A stretch of 64,000 nucleotides of DNA, from contig NZ_FNKN01000002.1 in the NCBI RefSeq assembly GCF_900102175.1, positions 496,001 to 560,000 of the forward strand, read 5' to 3'. This DNA is from Microbacterium sp. cf332 (GTDB lineage: Bacteria > Actinomycetota > Actinomycetes > Actinomycetales > Microbacteriaceae). The notes beneath the pieces were generated by a model that saw only the letters and a list, made by a program, of their open reading frames with translations, was not told the DNA's origin and ran no database searches. Made by a program: the position numbers and the translations under genes. This document shows positions 13,834-22,126 of the stretch, piece by piece. Position 1 is the stretch's first letter; each line of letters begins with the position of its first letter.

Positions 13834-14796
13834 TCAGCGGCGGGCGGCGAGCTCGCGGAAGTACCGGGAGTTCGCGGCCTGCCGGCCGCTGCTCCATTCG
13901 TGGTCGATGGCCGCCGGCTTCTGACGTGCGTGCGCGAGGTCGACGCGGCGGGTGTCGGTCAGCACGACGTCGACGGGCAGGTCGGTCGCCTTGACCTCGA
14001 GGGGCACGTCGAGGAACTGGCACTCGTGCACGAGGGCGACGACAGGCACCTCGGCCGTCACGAGCCCGAGCTCGAGCAGGATCGCCCATTCCAGGTCGAG
14101 ATATCCCTCGCCGCCGCCGACGTGCACGCCGTCCGCTGTGACGGCCACTGCGCCGGTCACGACGGCGTCGACGGCGCCGACCCGCGCCAGGTCGTCGAGC
14201 GACAGCAGGCGGCCGACCTCCTCGGCGCCGTCGAGGGTCGAGGCGAAACGCGCGTCGTCACGCAGGTCCTCGAGGAGCAGCATCCCTCGGCGTCCGCCGA
14301 AGACCGGCTGCACGAGGCGCACTCCCCGCGCGATCAGCTCGCGTCGCAGGGCGATGAGCGAGTTGTCGGGGGTGATGAAGACCGTGGACGCCGTCGCGAG
14401 GGCCGGGTGCGCCAGCGCCTCGGCGGTGGCGTGCTCCGAACCCGTGAAGTCCGGCACGAACATCGTGATGTCGAGGTCGAAGCGCGAGTCGGGCAGCGAG
14501 ACGGGCAGCAGCTGCTCGCGCACGGTCCGACGCACCTGCGTGTGCTTGTTGACGTAGGTGCCGCGACCGGGCTGGATGCGCAGCAGTCCTTCGCGCGCGA
14601 GCTCTTCGGTCGCGCGTCGCAGGGTGCCTCGCGAGACGCCGAGCCGGTCGGCCAGCTGCGCCTCGGGCGGCAGCGGCGACGTGTCGTCGATGTCCGTGCC
14701 CATCGCGATCGACCGGAGCGCTTCGAGGGCCTGACGGTGCAGCGGCGGCAGCGCCGCCGATCGGCCCGGGAGGGGCAGGATCGGTGGGGTGGTCAT
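13834..14796 (-). CDS. GntR-type HTH fused to a 5-formyl-THF cycloligase-like (COG0212) domain
   Basis: 320 residues. Residues about 15-75 are a GntR winged helix (LPPEAQLADRLGVSRGTLRR, then GRGTYV). Residues about 85-320 are homologous to the stand-alone cycloligase-like protein two genes upstream in the same operon: both share PDSRF, DF.G...ATA, VFITPDNS, LRRE, RRG, GY/GFxDLEW and VHxxQ. Usual GntR effector domains (FadR, UTRA) are absent, so the enzyme-like fold probably acts as ligand sensor. It is the last gene of the operon, 35 nt after the permease. ATG 14796 is the first start; GGAGAA lies upstream. Catalytic activity is not implied. Confidence 0.85.
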   Translation of the reverse strand: MTTPPILPLPGRSAALPPLHRQALEALRSIAMGTDIDDTSPLPPEAQLADRLGVSRGTLRRATEELAREGLLRIQPGRGTYVNKHTQVRRTVREQLLPVSLPDSRFDLDITMFVPDFTGSEHATAEALAHPALATASTVFITPDNSLIALRRELIARGVRLVQPVFGGRRGMLLLEDLRDDARFASTLDGAEEVGRLLSLDDLARVGAVDAVVTGAVAVTADGVHVGGGEGYLDLEWAILLELGLVTAEVPVVALVHECQFLDVPLEVKATDLPVDVVLTDTRRVDLAHARQKPAAIDHEWSSGRQAANSRYFRELAARR

Positions 14797-14831
14797 GGGG
14801 TGTTCTCCTCCGGCAGACCCGTGGTCCGATG

Positions 14832-16379
14832 CTAGCGGCGTCGCCGCATCACGCCGTCCTCGACAGCTTGGGCCAGCCCGTAGAGGGCGAGCGAGAGGGC
14901 TGCCACGACGGCTGCGATGAGCCACATCATGCGGTAGTCGAGCATGCCGCGGCTCTCGCTGAGCAGGCGGCCCAGCCCGGTGCCGGTGATGAACTGCTCG
15001 GCGATCAGCACCCCGGTCAGGGCGCGGGGGACGGCGAGGCGGATGCTCGCCAGCAGATACGGGAGCGCGTTGGGCACGACGACGGCGCCCAGCGTGCGCA
15101 GCCGGCCGGCGTCGACAGACCGCATGACGAGGAGCGGGCCCGCGGGGGCGGCGGCGAGGCCCTGCATGATCGTCACGAGGCTGGGGAAGAACGTCACCGA
15201 CACCGTCACCGCGACGATCGTCGCGGGTCCGCGACCGGAGACGAGAGCGATGAGCGGCGCGAGCGCGACCAGCGGCACGGTCTGGCTGATGAACGCGAAC
15301 GGCAGGACGGATGCGTGAAGCGCGGGGAACGTCGAGAACGCGACGGCGAGGACGAAGGCGAACACGATCCCGATGACGGCCCCGAGGCTCGCCGGTCCGG
15401 CGCTCTCGACCAGGGCGGCGGCCAGCCGTTCGCGGACCAGTTCCGAGCGGGAGCTGAAGAACAGCGAGTCGAGGACATCGGTCGGGGAGTTCATGAGCGT
15501 GGTGGGCAGACCGGTCGAGGCGATGAAGCCGTACCAGGCGACGATGAGGACGGTGATGCCGCCGAGGGTCCAGCCGAGGGTCCGCGCCCGCCCGCCGCGA
15601 CGACGGCCCTGATGCACATCCGTCGTCAGCAGCTTCTCGGTGCCGTCGCGAACGAAGCGGCGGGCGATGCCGACGACGCCGTAGAGCACGGCCGAGAGCA
15701 GTGTCGCCGTCAGCCCGATCGCCCACAGCGCGGCCGCGTCGCCGCGGCTCATCGTGCCGACCAGGTAGATGCCGAGCCCCCAGCGTCCGCCGAGGAACTC
15801 GCCGAGCACGGCCCCGAGCACCGCGGCCGGTGCGGAGATCTGCAGACCCGACAGGATCTCGGGGAGGGCGGCGCGCAGCCGAACGAGCACGAGGGCGCGC
15901 ACGGCGCCTCCGCCCGCCGAGCGCACGACGGCGACGGCCTCGCCCGGCGCGCTGCGCAGGCCGACCTGGGTGGCGACGTAGGTCGGGAAGAAGACCAGCA
16001 GCACGGCGAGGGCGATGGCGGGCCACGACCCGTCGAAGGCGATGTCGAGGATCGGCGCCGCGACGACCACCGGCAGGCAGAACAACACCACGAGCGTCGG
16101 CCGCAGCAGCCTCTCGATCGCCGGGACGAGCTGGCCCACGACGGCCAGGGCGACCGCGACGAGGTTGCCGATCGCGAAGCCCGCGGCGGCCACGCCGGTC
16201 GTGGCGAGCACGTGGGGCGGGTAGTCGGAGCGGTTCTCCCACCAGGCCGCGACGATCGCCGTCGGCGCGGGGAGCGCGCCGCCGGCGACGAGCCCGAGCC
16301 GGCCGGCCAGCTCCCACACGAGCACGATGAGCAGGGCCGTGGCCGTGATGCGCATCCGGTGCGCCGTCGTGGCTCTCAC
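14832..16379 (-). CDS. ABC transporter permease, two permease domains fused in one chain
   Basis: 515 residues, about twice the length of an SsuC/ThiX-type permease (about 250). Two binding-protein-dependent permease domains lie at about 60-250 and 300-510, joined by a basic cytoplasmic stretch (GRRRGGRARTLG) and a linking helix. One chain can therefore supply both membrane halves of the importer. GTG 16379 overlaps the ATPase stop (GTGA); ATG 16355 is an alternative start 8 codons later. Partners are the adjacent ATPase and NMT1-like binding protein. Confidence 0.87.
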   Translation of the reverse strand: MRATTAHRMRITATALLIVLVWELAGRLGLVAGGALPAPTAIVAAWWENRSDYPPHVLATTGVAAAGFAIGNLVAVALAVVGQLVPAIERLLRPTLVVLFCLPVVVAAPILDIAFDGSWPAIALAVLLVFFPTYVATQVGLRSAPGEAVAVVRSAGGGAVRALVLVRLRAALPEILSGLQISAPAAVLGAVLGEFLGGRWGLGIYLVGTMSRGDAAALWAIGLTATLLSAVLYGVVGIARRFVRDGTEKLLTTDVHQGRRRGGRARTLGWTLGGITVLIVAWYGFIASTGLPTTLMNSPTDVLDSLFFSSRSELVRERLAAALVESAGPASLGAVIGIVFAFVLAVAFSTFPALHASVLPFAFISQTVPLVALAPLIALVSGRGPATIVAVTVSVTFFPSLVTIMQGLAAAPAGPLLVMRSVDAGRLRTLGAVVVPNALPYLLASIRLAVPRALTGVLIAEQFITGTGLGRLLSESRGMLDYRMMWLIAAVVAALSLALYGLAQAVEDGVMRRRR

Positions 16380-17173
16380 GAGTCGAGAGCGGCCGCGTCG
16401 GCGACGCCGCTGGCACGGATCGCGGCGGAGAGCGTCGCCGAGACCCGGTCGCACAGGGCATGGAACGACGGATCGCTGAGCAGGGTCTGAGCGCGTGGGC
16501 GGGCGAACGGCACCTCGACGATCTCGTGGACGCGGCCGGGGCGCGAGCCCATCACGACGACGCGGTCGGCGAGGAAGACCGCCTCCGAGATGGAGTGGGT
16601 GACCATGACGGTCGTCGGCTGTCGTTCGAGCCAGATGCGCTGCAGTTCGCGGTTCATGTCGCCGCGAAGCAGCTCGTCGAGAGCGCCGAAGGGCTCGTCG
16701 AGCAGCAGCACCTGCGGGTCGAGGGCGAGCGACCGCGCGATCGACACGCGCTGCCGCATCCCACCCGAGAGCTGGCCGGGCCGCGCCTGTTCGAACCCGC
16801 CGAGGCCGACGAGACGGATGAGGTCGTCGATCGCGGTCCGGTCGACCGTGCGGCCCGCCGCCTCGAGCGTCAGCGAGATGTTGCGGCGCACCGAGCGCCA
16901 CGGCAGCAGCGACGGATCCTGGAAGGCGACGCCGACACGTCCCGCCCGGCGCAGCACCGATGGGCGCTCGCCGCCGATCGTGACCGTTCCGGCGGTGGGC
17001 TCGTCGAGGTCGCCGATGAGTCGCAGCAGCGTGGACTTGCCGCAGCCGCTCGCCCCGATGAGGGCCGTGAACGAGCCGGCCGGCAGCTCGAGGTCGACGC
17101 CGTCGAGCGCGAGCACGGCCGACGATCCGGTGCCGTAGATGCGCCGGAGGTCGCGGATCGCGATCGCCGTCAT
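16376..17173 (-). CDS. ABC transporter ATP-binding protein (SsuB/TauB/ThiZ type)
   Basis: 265 residues. Walker A GASGCGKST, signature LSGGMRQRVSIARSL, Walker B VLLLDEPFGALD and the switch histidine in VMVTHSISEAVFL are all present, as in nitrate/sulfonate/taurine/thiamin-pyrimidine importers. It overlaps both neighbours by 4 bp (ATGA with the cycloligase-like gene, GTGA with the permease), indicating coupled translation. Confidence 0.92.
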   Translation of the reverse strand: MTAIAIRDLRRIYGTGSSAVLALDGVDLELPAGSFTALIGASGCGKSTLLRLIGDLDEPTAGTVTIGGERPSVLRRAGRVGVAFQDPSLLPWRSVRRNISLTLEAAGRTVDRTAIDDLIRLVGLGGFEQARPGQLSGGMRQRVSIARSLALDPQVLLLDEPFGALDELLRGDMNRELQRIWLERQPTTVMVTHSISEAVFLADRVVVMGSRPGRVHEIVEVPFARPRAQTLLSDPSFHALCDRVSATLSAAIRASGVADAAALDS

Positions 17174-17916
17174 CGGCCGGCCTCCCGCTCCTGACGCAGC
17201 TCGACGATCGGCGGGAGGAACTCGTGCTCGCCGCCGGGGATGAGGTCCCAGAACACCTGCCCGGGGTCGCGGCCGTGACCTTCGACCCGGATGCGGCGCT
17301 CGGGGGTGATGATCCAGTCGACGGCGACGTCGTGGGCCTCGCCGGCGAGGTCCTCGTCGACGTACTGCTCGTCGTGCACGATGTCGACGACCTCGCTGCG
17401 ATCGTCGGTCAGGCCGATCTCGCTGAGCATCCCCCACTCGAGGTCGAAGAAGCCGTGGCCCTTCCCGAACCGGATGCCGTTGCGGCTGATGGCGCTGCCG
17501 CCGGTGACGAGCAGGCGCAGGGGAGCGCCGCCGCGCAGTTCGGCGAGCGTGCGCGGTGTCGCGTACCTGTCGAGGCCGTCGAGGGTGGCGGCGTAGCTGA
17601 TCTCGGCGTCGGGCACGACGCCCGGGGCGACCTCGAGGAAGCCGCGGCGGATGCCGTACGTGGTCACGAGCAGCGTCTTGCCCGCCCGCAGCGCTTCGCG
17701 CCGGAGCAGCTCCGTCGAGTTGTCGGGTGTGATGAAGACCCGGTCGGCGGCGCGCCAGGCGTCGAGCTCGAGGATGCGCGCGGTCGCGCGGTCGTTGCCC
17801 TCGAAGTCCGCGATGAAGGAGGAGAAGTCCCAGTGGAACCGCGAGTCGGGCCGCCCGACGCGCTCGAGCACGCTCCAGATGCGGTCGCGGTAGGCCTGTG
17901 TGGGGTCGGTGATCAT
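17170..17916 (-). CDS. 5-formyltetrahydrofolate cycloligase-like protein (COG0212 type)
   Basis: 248 residues, a little longer than true folate cycloligases (about 190). It carries the family's VFITPDNS, GIRRGFLE, GKGHGFFDLEW and VHDEQY segments. Known COG0212 paralogues are often clustered with thiamin genes and have no proven folate role; here the neighbours are an importer, not folate genes. ATG 17916 has AGGAGC 7 nt upstream; an in-frame ATG at 17934 lacks such spacing. It is a paralogue of the C-terminal domain of the GntR fusion in the same operon. Confidence 0.82.
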   Translation of the reverse strand: MITDPTQAYRDRIWSVLERVGRPDSRFHWDFSSFIADFEGNDRATARILELDAWRAADRVFITPDNSTELLRREALRAGKTLLVTTYGIRRGFLEVAPGVVPDAEISYAATLDGLDRYATPRTLAELRGGAPLRLLVTGGSAISRNGIRFGKGHGFFDLEWGMLSEIGLTDDRSEVVDIVHDEQYVDEDLAGEAHDVAVDWIITPERRIRVEGHGRDPGQVFWDLIPGGEHEFLPPIVELRQEREAGR

Positions 17917-17984
17917 GCGGAGCTCCTGGAACAAGGGGGAGGGGCGGACGCCGGCGGCGCCGGACGTCCGCCCGAGGGGGATCG

Positions 17985-18968
17985 TCAGTCGAACAGCGAC
18001 ATGTCGAACATGTCGGGGGTGGCCTCGATGTCGATGAGGGCGAGGGCGTCGATCGTGTCCTGGATGGACTCGTCGCTCATGCGGTAGAAGCCGTCGCCGC
18101 TCTCGATGAGGGGCTGCTGCGCGGCGTTGAAGAACTCCTCGTTCGCGATCGTGCGGCCGGTGCCCTCGAACCAGCTGTCGGCGAAGCGCGTCGGGTAGGC
18201 GGCGGGGTCGCGGAAGTTTTCCTCCCAGCCGCGCGAGCTGGCCTCGAGGAACGCCTTCACCGTGTCGCGGTTGCTCTCGAGGTATGAGCGGCTCACCACG
18301 ACGGTGTCGTTCGGGATGCGGTAGCCGGCGTCGTACAGCGTGAAGCTCTGCGCCTCGGCGCCCTGCTCGCCGATCGAGTACGGCACGTTCGTCACGAAGT
18401 CGAGGGTGGCGTCGACCTCGCCCTGCACGAGCGGGGTCGGGTCGTATGCGTAGGGGACGACGGTCACGTCGGCGGGGTCGATGTCGTTGACGGCGAGCAT
18501 CGCCTCGAAGGCCAGCCGGTTCACGTCGGGGACGGCGACGGTCTTGCCGACGAGGTCGGCGGCCGAGTCGATGCCCGATCCGACGAGGCTGACGACGCCG
18601 AGCGGGTTCTGCTGGTACTGCGCGCCGACAATCACGAGGTCGGCGCCCTGCTGCGAGATGGCCGAGATGGTCGTGTCGGGGCTCGTCAGCGCGATGTCGG
18701 CGTCGCCGGCGAGCAGGGTGCTCTCGGGGATGACGCTCGGCCCGCCCGGGAGATATTCGAGGTCGATGCCCGCCTCGTCGTAATAGCCGTTCTCGAGGCC
18801 GACGAAGTAGCCCATGAACTCGGCGTCGTTGATCCAGGACGACTGCAGGGTCACTGCGGTCGAGCCGTCGTCGCTCGTCTCGCCCGAGCCCGTGCTGCTG
18901 CAGGCTGCGAGGCCGAGCACGCCGAGCGTCAGGCCGGCGACGGCGATGGTCCGGATGGTGCGGGGCAT
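17985..18968 (-). CDS. NMT1/THI5-like ABC substrate-binding lipoprotein
   Basis: 327 residues. A signal peptide with lipobox LGLAAC is followed by a domain typical of NMT1/THI5 and SsuA-like receptors: WINDAEFMGYFVGLENGYY, PGGPSVIPESTLLAGDADIAL, and VAVPDVNRLAFEAML. These receptors bind thiamin pyrimidine precursors, pyrimidines, sulfonates or related small molecules; the exact ligand cannot be read here. ATG 18968 follows AGAGGAGC; an in-frame ATG at 19064 would place 32 extra residues before the signal peptide. It is the first gene of the minus-strand operon to 13834. A TACGCT box (19013 to 19008) with a weak ATTCCG 17 bp upstream is a candidate promoter. Confidence 0.88.
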   Translation of the reverse strand: MPRTIRTIAVAGLTLGVLGLAACSSTGSGETSDDGSTAVTLQSSWINDAEFMGYFVGLENGYYDEAGIDLEYLPGGPSVIPESTLLAGDADIALTSPDTTISAISQQGADLVIVGAQYQQNPLGVVSLVGSGIDSAADLVGKTVAVPDVNRLAFEAMLAVNDIDPADVTVVPYAYDPTPLVQGEVDATLDFVTNVPYSIGEQGAEAQSFTLYDAGYRIPNDTVVVSRSYLESNRDTVKAFLEASSRGWEENFRDPAAYPTRFADSWFEGTGRTIANEEFFNAAQQPLIESGDGFYRMSDESIQDTIDALALIDIEATPDMFDMSLFD

Positions 18969-19054
18969 GCGCGCTCCTCTGTTCGGGTGTGGGACCGGAT
19001 GTCGCCGAGCGTAGGCAGATCGGATGACGGCGGAATCACTCGTGCGTTTCATAC

Positions 19055-19078
19055 ATGTAAACATCTGAACGTCTATAC
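19055..19078. promoter_or_regulatory. candidate GntR operators between the importer operon and the deaminase gene
   Basis: Two short palindromic sites: ATGTAAACAT (19055-19064) and GTCTATAC (19071-19078). The second fits the HutC-subfamily GntR pattern GT-N-TA-N-AC exactly. They lie in the 143-bp divergent gap and overlap the TATACC candidate -10 of the deaminase gene. Confidence 0.45.
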
Positions 19079-19111
19079 CTATTGCAGAACGGCGGATGCC
19101 ATCATCGGGTC

Positions 19112-20125
19112 ATGCGATCCGTCATGACCTTGCCGAAGACCGAGTTGCACGTGCACATCGAGGGCACCCTCGAACCCGAACTCGCCTTCGCGCTGGCCGG
19201 GCGCAACCGCGTCGACCTGCCGTTCCCCGACGTCGACGCGTTGCGCGCGGCCTACGACTTCGACGATCTGCAGTCGTTCCTCGACCTCTATTACGCGACG
19301 ATGGCGGTGCTCCTGACCGAGCGCGACTTCACCGATCTCACCGTCGCCTATCTCGAGCGGGCCGCGGGTCAGGGCCTCGCCCACGCCGAGGTGTTCTTCG
19401 ACCCGCAGGCGCACACGAGCCGGGGCGTCGACCTGGCGGCCGTGATCGACGGGATCAGCGCGGGCCTCGAGATCGGACGCGAGCGGTGGGGGGTCTCGAG
19501 CGCCCTCATCCTCTGCTTCCTGCGAAACCTCCCGGCGGAGTCCGCGATGCAGACCCTCGAGCAGGCGATGAGCATCCGCGCCGACGCGATCGACGGCGTG
19601 GGCCTCGATTCATCCGAGGTGGGCTTTCCGCCGAGCCTCTTCGACGCGGTGTTCGCGCGCGCCGCGCAGCTGGGTCTGCGCAAGGTCGCTCATGCGGGCG
19701 AGGAGGCGCCACCCGCCTACATCCTCGAAGCGCTCGACGTCCTCGGGGTCGAGCGCATCGATCACGGTGTGCAGGCGGTCGTCGATCCGGCACTGCTCTC
19801 GCGCCTGGCGGACGAGCGGACGCCGCTGACGGTGTGCCCGCTCTCGAACGTCCGGCTGCGCGTCGTCGACGATCTCGCGCAGCATCCGCTGCGCGCGTTT
19901 CTGGAGGCGGGCGTTCTGGTGACCGTCAACAGCGACGATCCCGCCTACTTCGGCGGCTACGTGGGCGACAACTACGTCGCCGTTCGCGACGCACTCGCCT
20001 TGACCGATGCGCAGCTGGCGCACCTCGCGCGCAACGGCGTCGAGGCGAGCTGGGCGACGGCGGAGCGCAAGGCGGAGCTGCACGCGGCCATCGACGCGTG
20101 GGAGTCGGACGGGCGCCCCGCCTGA
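19112..20125 (+). CDS. adenine/adenosine deaminase family protein
   Basis: 337 residues of the metal-dependent adenosine-deaminase fold. Zinc ligands are visible: H13 and H15 (HVHIEG), the later KVAHAGEE histidine and the aspartates in NSDDPAYF. The FFDPQAHT segment is typical of the adenine deaminase (ADE) branch rather than true adenosine deaminases, so adenine to hypoxanthine is the likelier reaction. Start ATG 19112 or 19124 fits the family N-terminus; ATG 19082 is less likely. Divergent from the NMT1-like importer operon, so its substrate may arrive by that importer. Confidence 0.85.
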   Translation: MRSVMTLPKTELHVHIEGTLEPELAFALAGRNRVDLPFPDVDALRAAYDFDDLQSFLDLYYATMAVLLTERDFTDLTVAYLERAAGQGLAHAEVFFDPQAHTSRGVDLAAVIDGISAGLEIGRERWGVSSALILCFLRNLPAESAMQTLEQAMSIRADAIDGVGLDSSEVGFPPSLFDAVFARAAQLGLRKVAHAGEEAPPAYILEALDVLGVERIDHGVQAVVDPALLSRLADERTPLTVCPLSNVRLRVVDDLAQHPLRAFLEAGVLVTVNSDDPAYFGGYVGDNYVAVRDALALTDAQLAHLARNGVEASWATAERKAELHAAIDAWESDGRPA

Positions 20126-20153
20126 GCCGGCGTGCGTGTGTGCGCCGGGCGGA

Positions 20154-20822
20154 TCAGCCCAGCGAGATGCCCGTGATCGTCACCGCGGTCGCGGGCGCGC
20201 CGTCGGGGGCCCCGCCCTCCGCGCCCGCCGCCGCGACCTCGCGAACCACGGCCAGACCGGCCTCGTCGAGCTGACCGAAGACGGTGTACGAGGGGGGCAG
20301 CGGGGTGTCCTCGTACACGAGGAAGAACTGCGAGCCGTTGGTGTCGGCGCCAGCATTGGCCATCGCGACGGTTCCCGCGGGGTAGGTCTCGCTGCCGTCG
20401 AGCTCGTCGCCGTACCGGTATCCGGGGCCGCCGCGACCGGTCCCCGAGGGATCGCCGCACTGCAGCACGAAGATGCCCGAGGTGGTCAGCCGGTGGCAGG
20501 GCGAGTCGTCGTAGTAGCCCTGCTCGGCGAGCGAGACGAAGCTGCCGACGGTGCACGGGGTGCGGTCGGCGTCGAGGGTCATCGGGATGTCTCCGACAGA
20601 CGTCTGCAGCACGGCGGCGACCTCGCCGGAGACCTCCGCTTCCGCGGGCGGCGCCGTCGCGTCGCGCACGCCGCCGGCGGCCTCGACGTACGCGCACGCG
20701 CCCTCGGGAACCGAATCGGCCGTCGGCATCGTGTCGGCCGCATCCGGTGCGGCCGAGGAGGAGCAGCCCGCGAGGGCGAGGACCGACAGGACGAGCAGGG
20801 TGGAGCCGAGACGTGCGCGCAT
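20154..20822 (-). CDS. cyclophilin-type peptidyl-prolyl isomerase, lipoprotein
   Basis: 222 residues. Signal peptide with lipobox LALAGC, a 60-residue linker, then a cyclophilin core with HRLTTSGIFVLQCGDPSG, GGPGYRYGDE and ANAGADTNGSQFFL. It should assist folding of exported proteins on the outer face of the membrane. The ATG lies 6 nt after TAGGCT (20834 to 20829) with no Shine-Dalgarno sequence, consistent with a leaderless mRNA. Convergent with the deaminase gene. Confidence 0.9.
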   Translation of the reverse strand: MRARLGSTLLVLSVLALAGCSSSAAPDAADTMPTADSVPEGACAYVEAAGGVRDATAPPAEAEVSGEVAAVLQTSVGDIPMTLDADRTPCTVGSFVSLAEQGYYDDSPCHRLTTSGIFVLQCGDPSGTGRGGPGYRYGDELDGSETYPAGTVAMANAGADTNGSQFFLVYEDTPLPPSYTVFGQLDEAGLAVVREVAAAGAEGGAPDGAPATAVTITGISLG

Positions 20823-20980
20823 GTGCAGAGCCTACGGTCTCGGCGGTCACGGTTCGGGACGGCGGCCCGGACGTCGTCGGCGGTGGGGGCGCCGCCGCGC
20901 GGTCGGGCCTGGTCAGGTGGGCCGAGGGCTGGCACGATCGGACCGGGACGCCCGGAGACCGCGGGCCGGAAGGGATGACG

Positions 20981-21427
20981 ATGGCCGACGGAACGACCGG
21001 TGGCGCGGGCTTCTCCGACGAGGAGAAGGCGGCGATGAAGCAGCGCGCCGACGAGCTGCGCTCGACGAAGGGGCTCAAGGGCGCGGCGAAGCTCGCGAAG
21101 GAGCTCGAGGCGTGCATGACGGCGATCGAAGCGCTCGAGGGCATCGACGGCGAGGTGGCCCGCACCGTGCACCGGATCGTGTCGGAGGAGGCATCCGACC
21201 TCGACCCGAAGACGTTCTACGGCTTCCCCGCCTACGCGCGCGCGGGCAAGGTCGTGATCTTCGTGCAGCCCAAATCGAAGTTCGACACCCGGTACCCCAC
21301 GCTCAACTTCGACGAGACGGCGACGCTCGACGACGGGGCGATGTGGCCGACATCGTTCGCGATCGTCGAGGTGACGCCGGAGGTCGAGCGCCGGGTGCGC
21401 GAGCTGGTGCGCGCCGCGGTCGACTGA
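20981..21427 (+). CDS. DUF1801/YdhG-like small protein
   Basis: 148 residues. A charged helical N-terminus (FSDEEKAAMKQRADELR) leads to a domain with FYGFPAYARAGKVVIFVQPKSKF and LDDGAMWPTSFAI, the pattern of DUF1801-like proteins common in actinobacteria. Some relatives are called iron chaperones, but function here is unknown. ATG 20981 has GGAAGGG about 6 nt upstream; ATG 20975 is two codons earlier and too close to that site. Divergent from the cyclophilin gene. Confidence 0.72.
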   Translation: MADGTTGGAGFSDEEKAAMKQRADELRSTKGLKGAAKLAKELEACMTAIEALEGIDGEVARTVHRIVSEEASDLDPKTFYGFPAYARAGKVVIFVQPKSKFDTRYPTLNFDETATLDDGAMWPTSFAIVEVTPEVERRVRELVRAAVD

Positions 21428-21445
21428 GCGCCCGCGGCCCGATCC

Positions 21446-22126
21446 TCACGACAGGAGTGCCTCCGCGCGCAGAGTGAGCGCGATCGCGACGACCGTCGAC
21501 AGCAGGCCCGCGGCCAGCAGCAGGCCGGGATGCGCCAGCCCGACGACGATCTGCCGCGTGCGCGGGGCCTCGGCGAGGAAGTGCTCCGGGATGCGGTGGC
21601 GCGTGGGCACCGCCGACCAGCCGCGCAGCCGCGCGAGGTAGCCGGCGTAGCGGATGATCAGCACGCAGTAGAGCAGCACCGTCACGGGAGGCACGATCCG
21701 GGCGAAAAGCTGCGCCGCGGTCAGCCAGGCGGTCTCGATGTCGGTGCCGCTCTCGTCGGCCAGCTGCACGGCGATCGCTCCGCCGACGACGACCGAGCCG
21801 AGCCAGAACACGAAGGCGCTGAAGAGCGCCAGGAACCGGGCGAAGAAGTGGGCGAGGATCGACGGCTCGTACTCGAGGTGCGACCGGGGCGTCTGCGACA
21901 GGACGATCAGGGTCGCGATCAGCGGGGGCAGCGCAGCGGTGAGGCTGAGCACCGCGCGCAGCCAGCCCGGCCCGCCGAGCAGGTCGCAGACGACGAGCAG
22001 TGCCACGACGGCGATCATCCACACCAGGCCGAGCGCGGTGGGGTGGGACGTCACGAACGACGGGTGGCGCGACTCCAGCCGCGCCCCCGCCCGCTCGACC
22101 AGCCGTCGGCCCCGATCGTTCGTCAT
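21446..22126 (-). CDS. hypothetical integral membrane protein
   Basis: 226 residues with about five hydrophobic segments (near 33-53, 57-79, 95-125, 140-165 and 200-220) and an Arg-rich cytoplasmic N-terminus. No family recognised with confidence. ATG 22126 is preceded directly by an in-frame GTG at 22129; TACGAT (22140 to 22135) lies 5-8 nt before these, so the message may be leaderless. Confidence 0.65.
   Translation of the reverse strand: MTNDRGRRLVERAGARLESRHPSFVTSHPTALGLVWMIAVVALLVVCDLLGGPGWLRAVLSLTAALPPLIATLIVLSQTPRSHLEYEPSILAHFFARFLALFSAFVFWLGSVVVGGAIAVQLADESGTDIETAWLTAAQLFARIVPPVTVLLYCVLIIRYAGYLARLRGWSAVPTRHRIPEHFLAEAPRTRQIVVGLAHPGLLLAAGLLSTVVAIALTLRAEALLS

Noticed and set aside
18969-19111. 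Possible TPP riboswitch before the NMT1/THI5-like gene.
   Set aside because: The conserved thi-box (CUGAGA core) is not present on either strand; short GntR-like palindromes explain the gap better.
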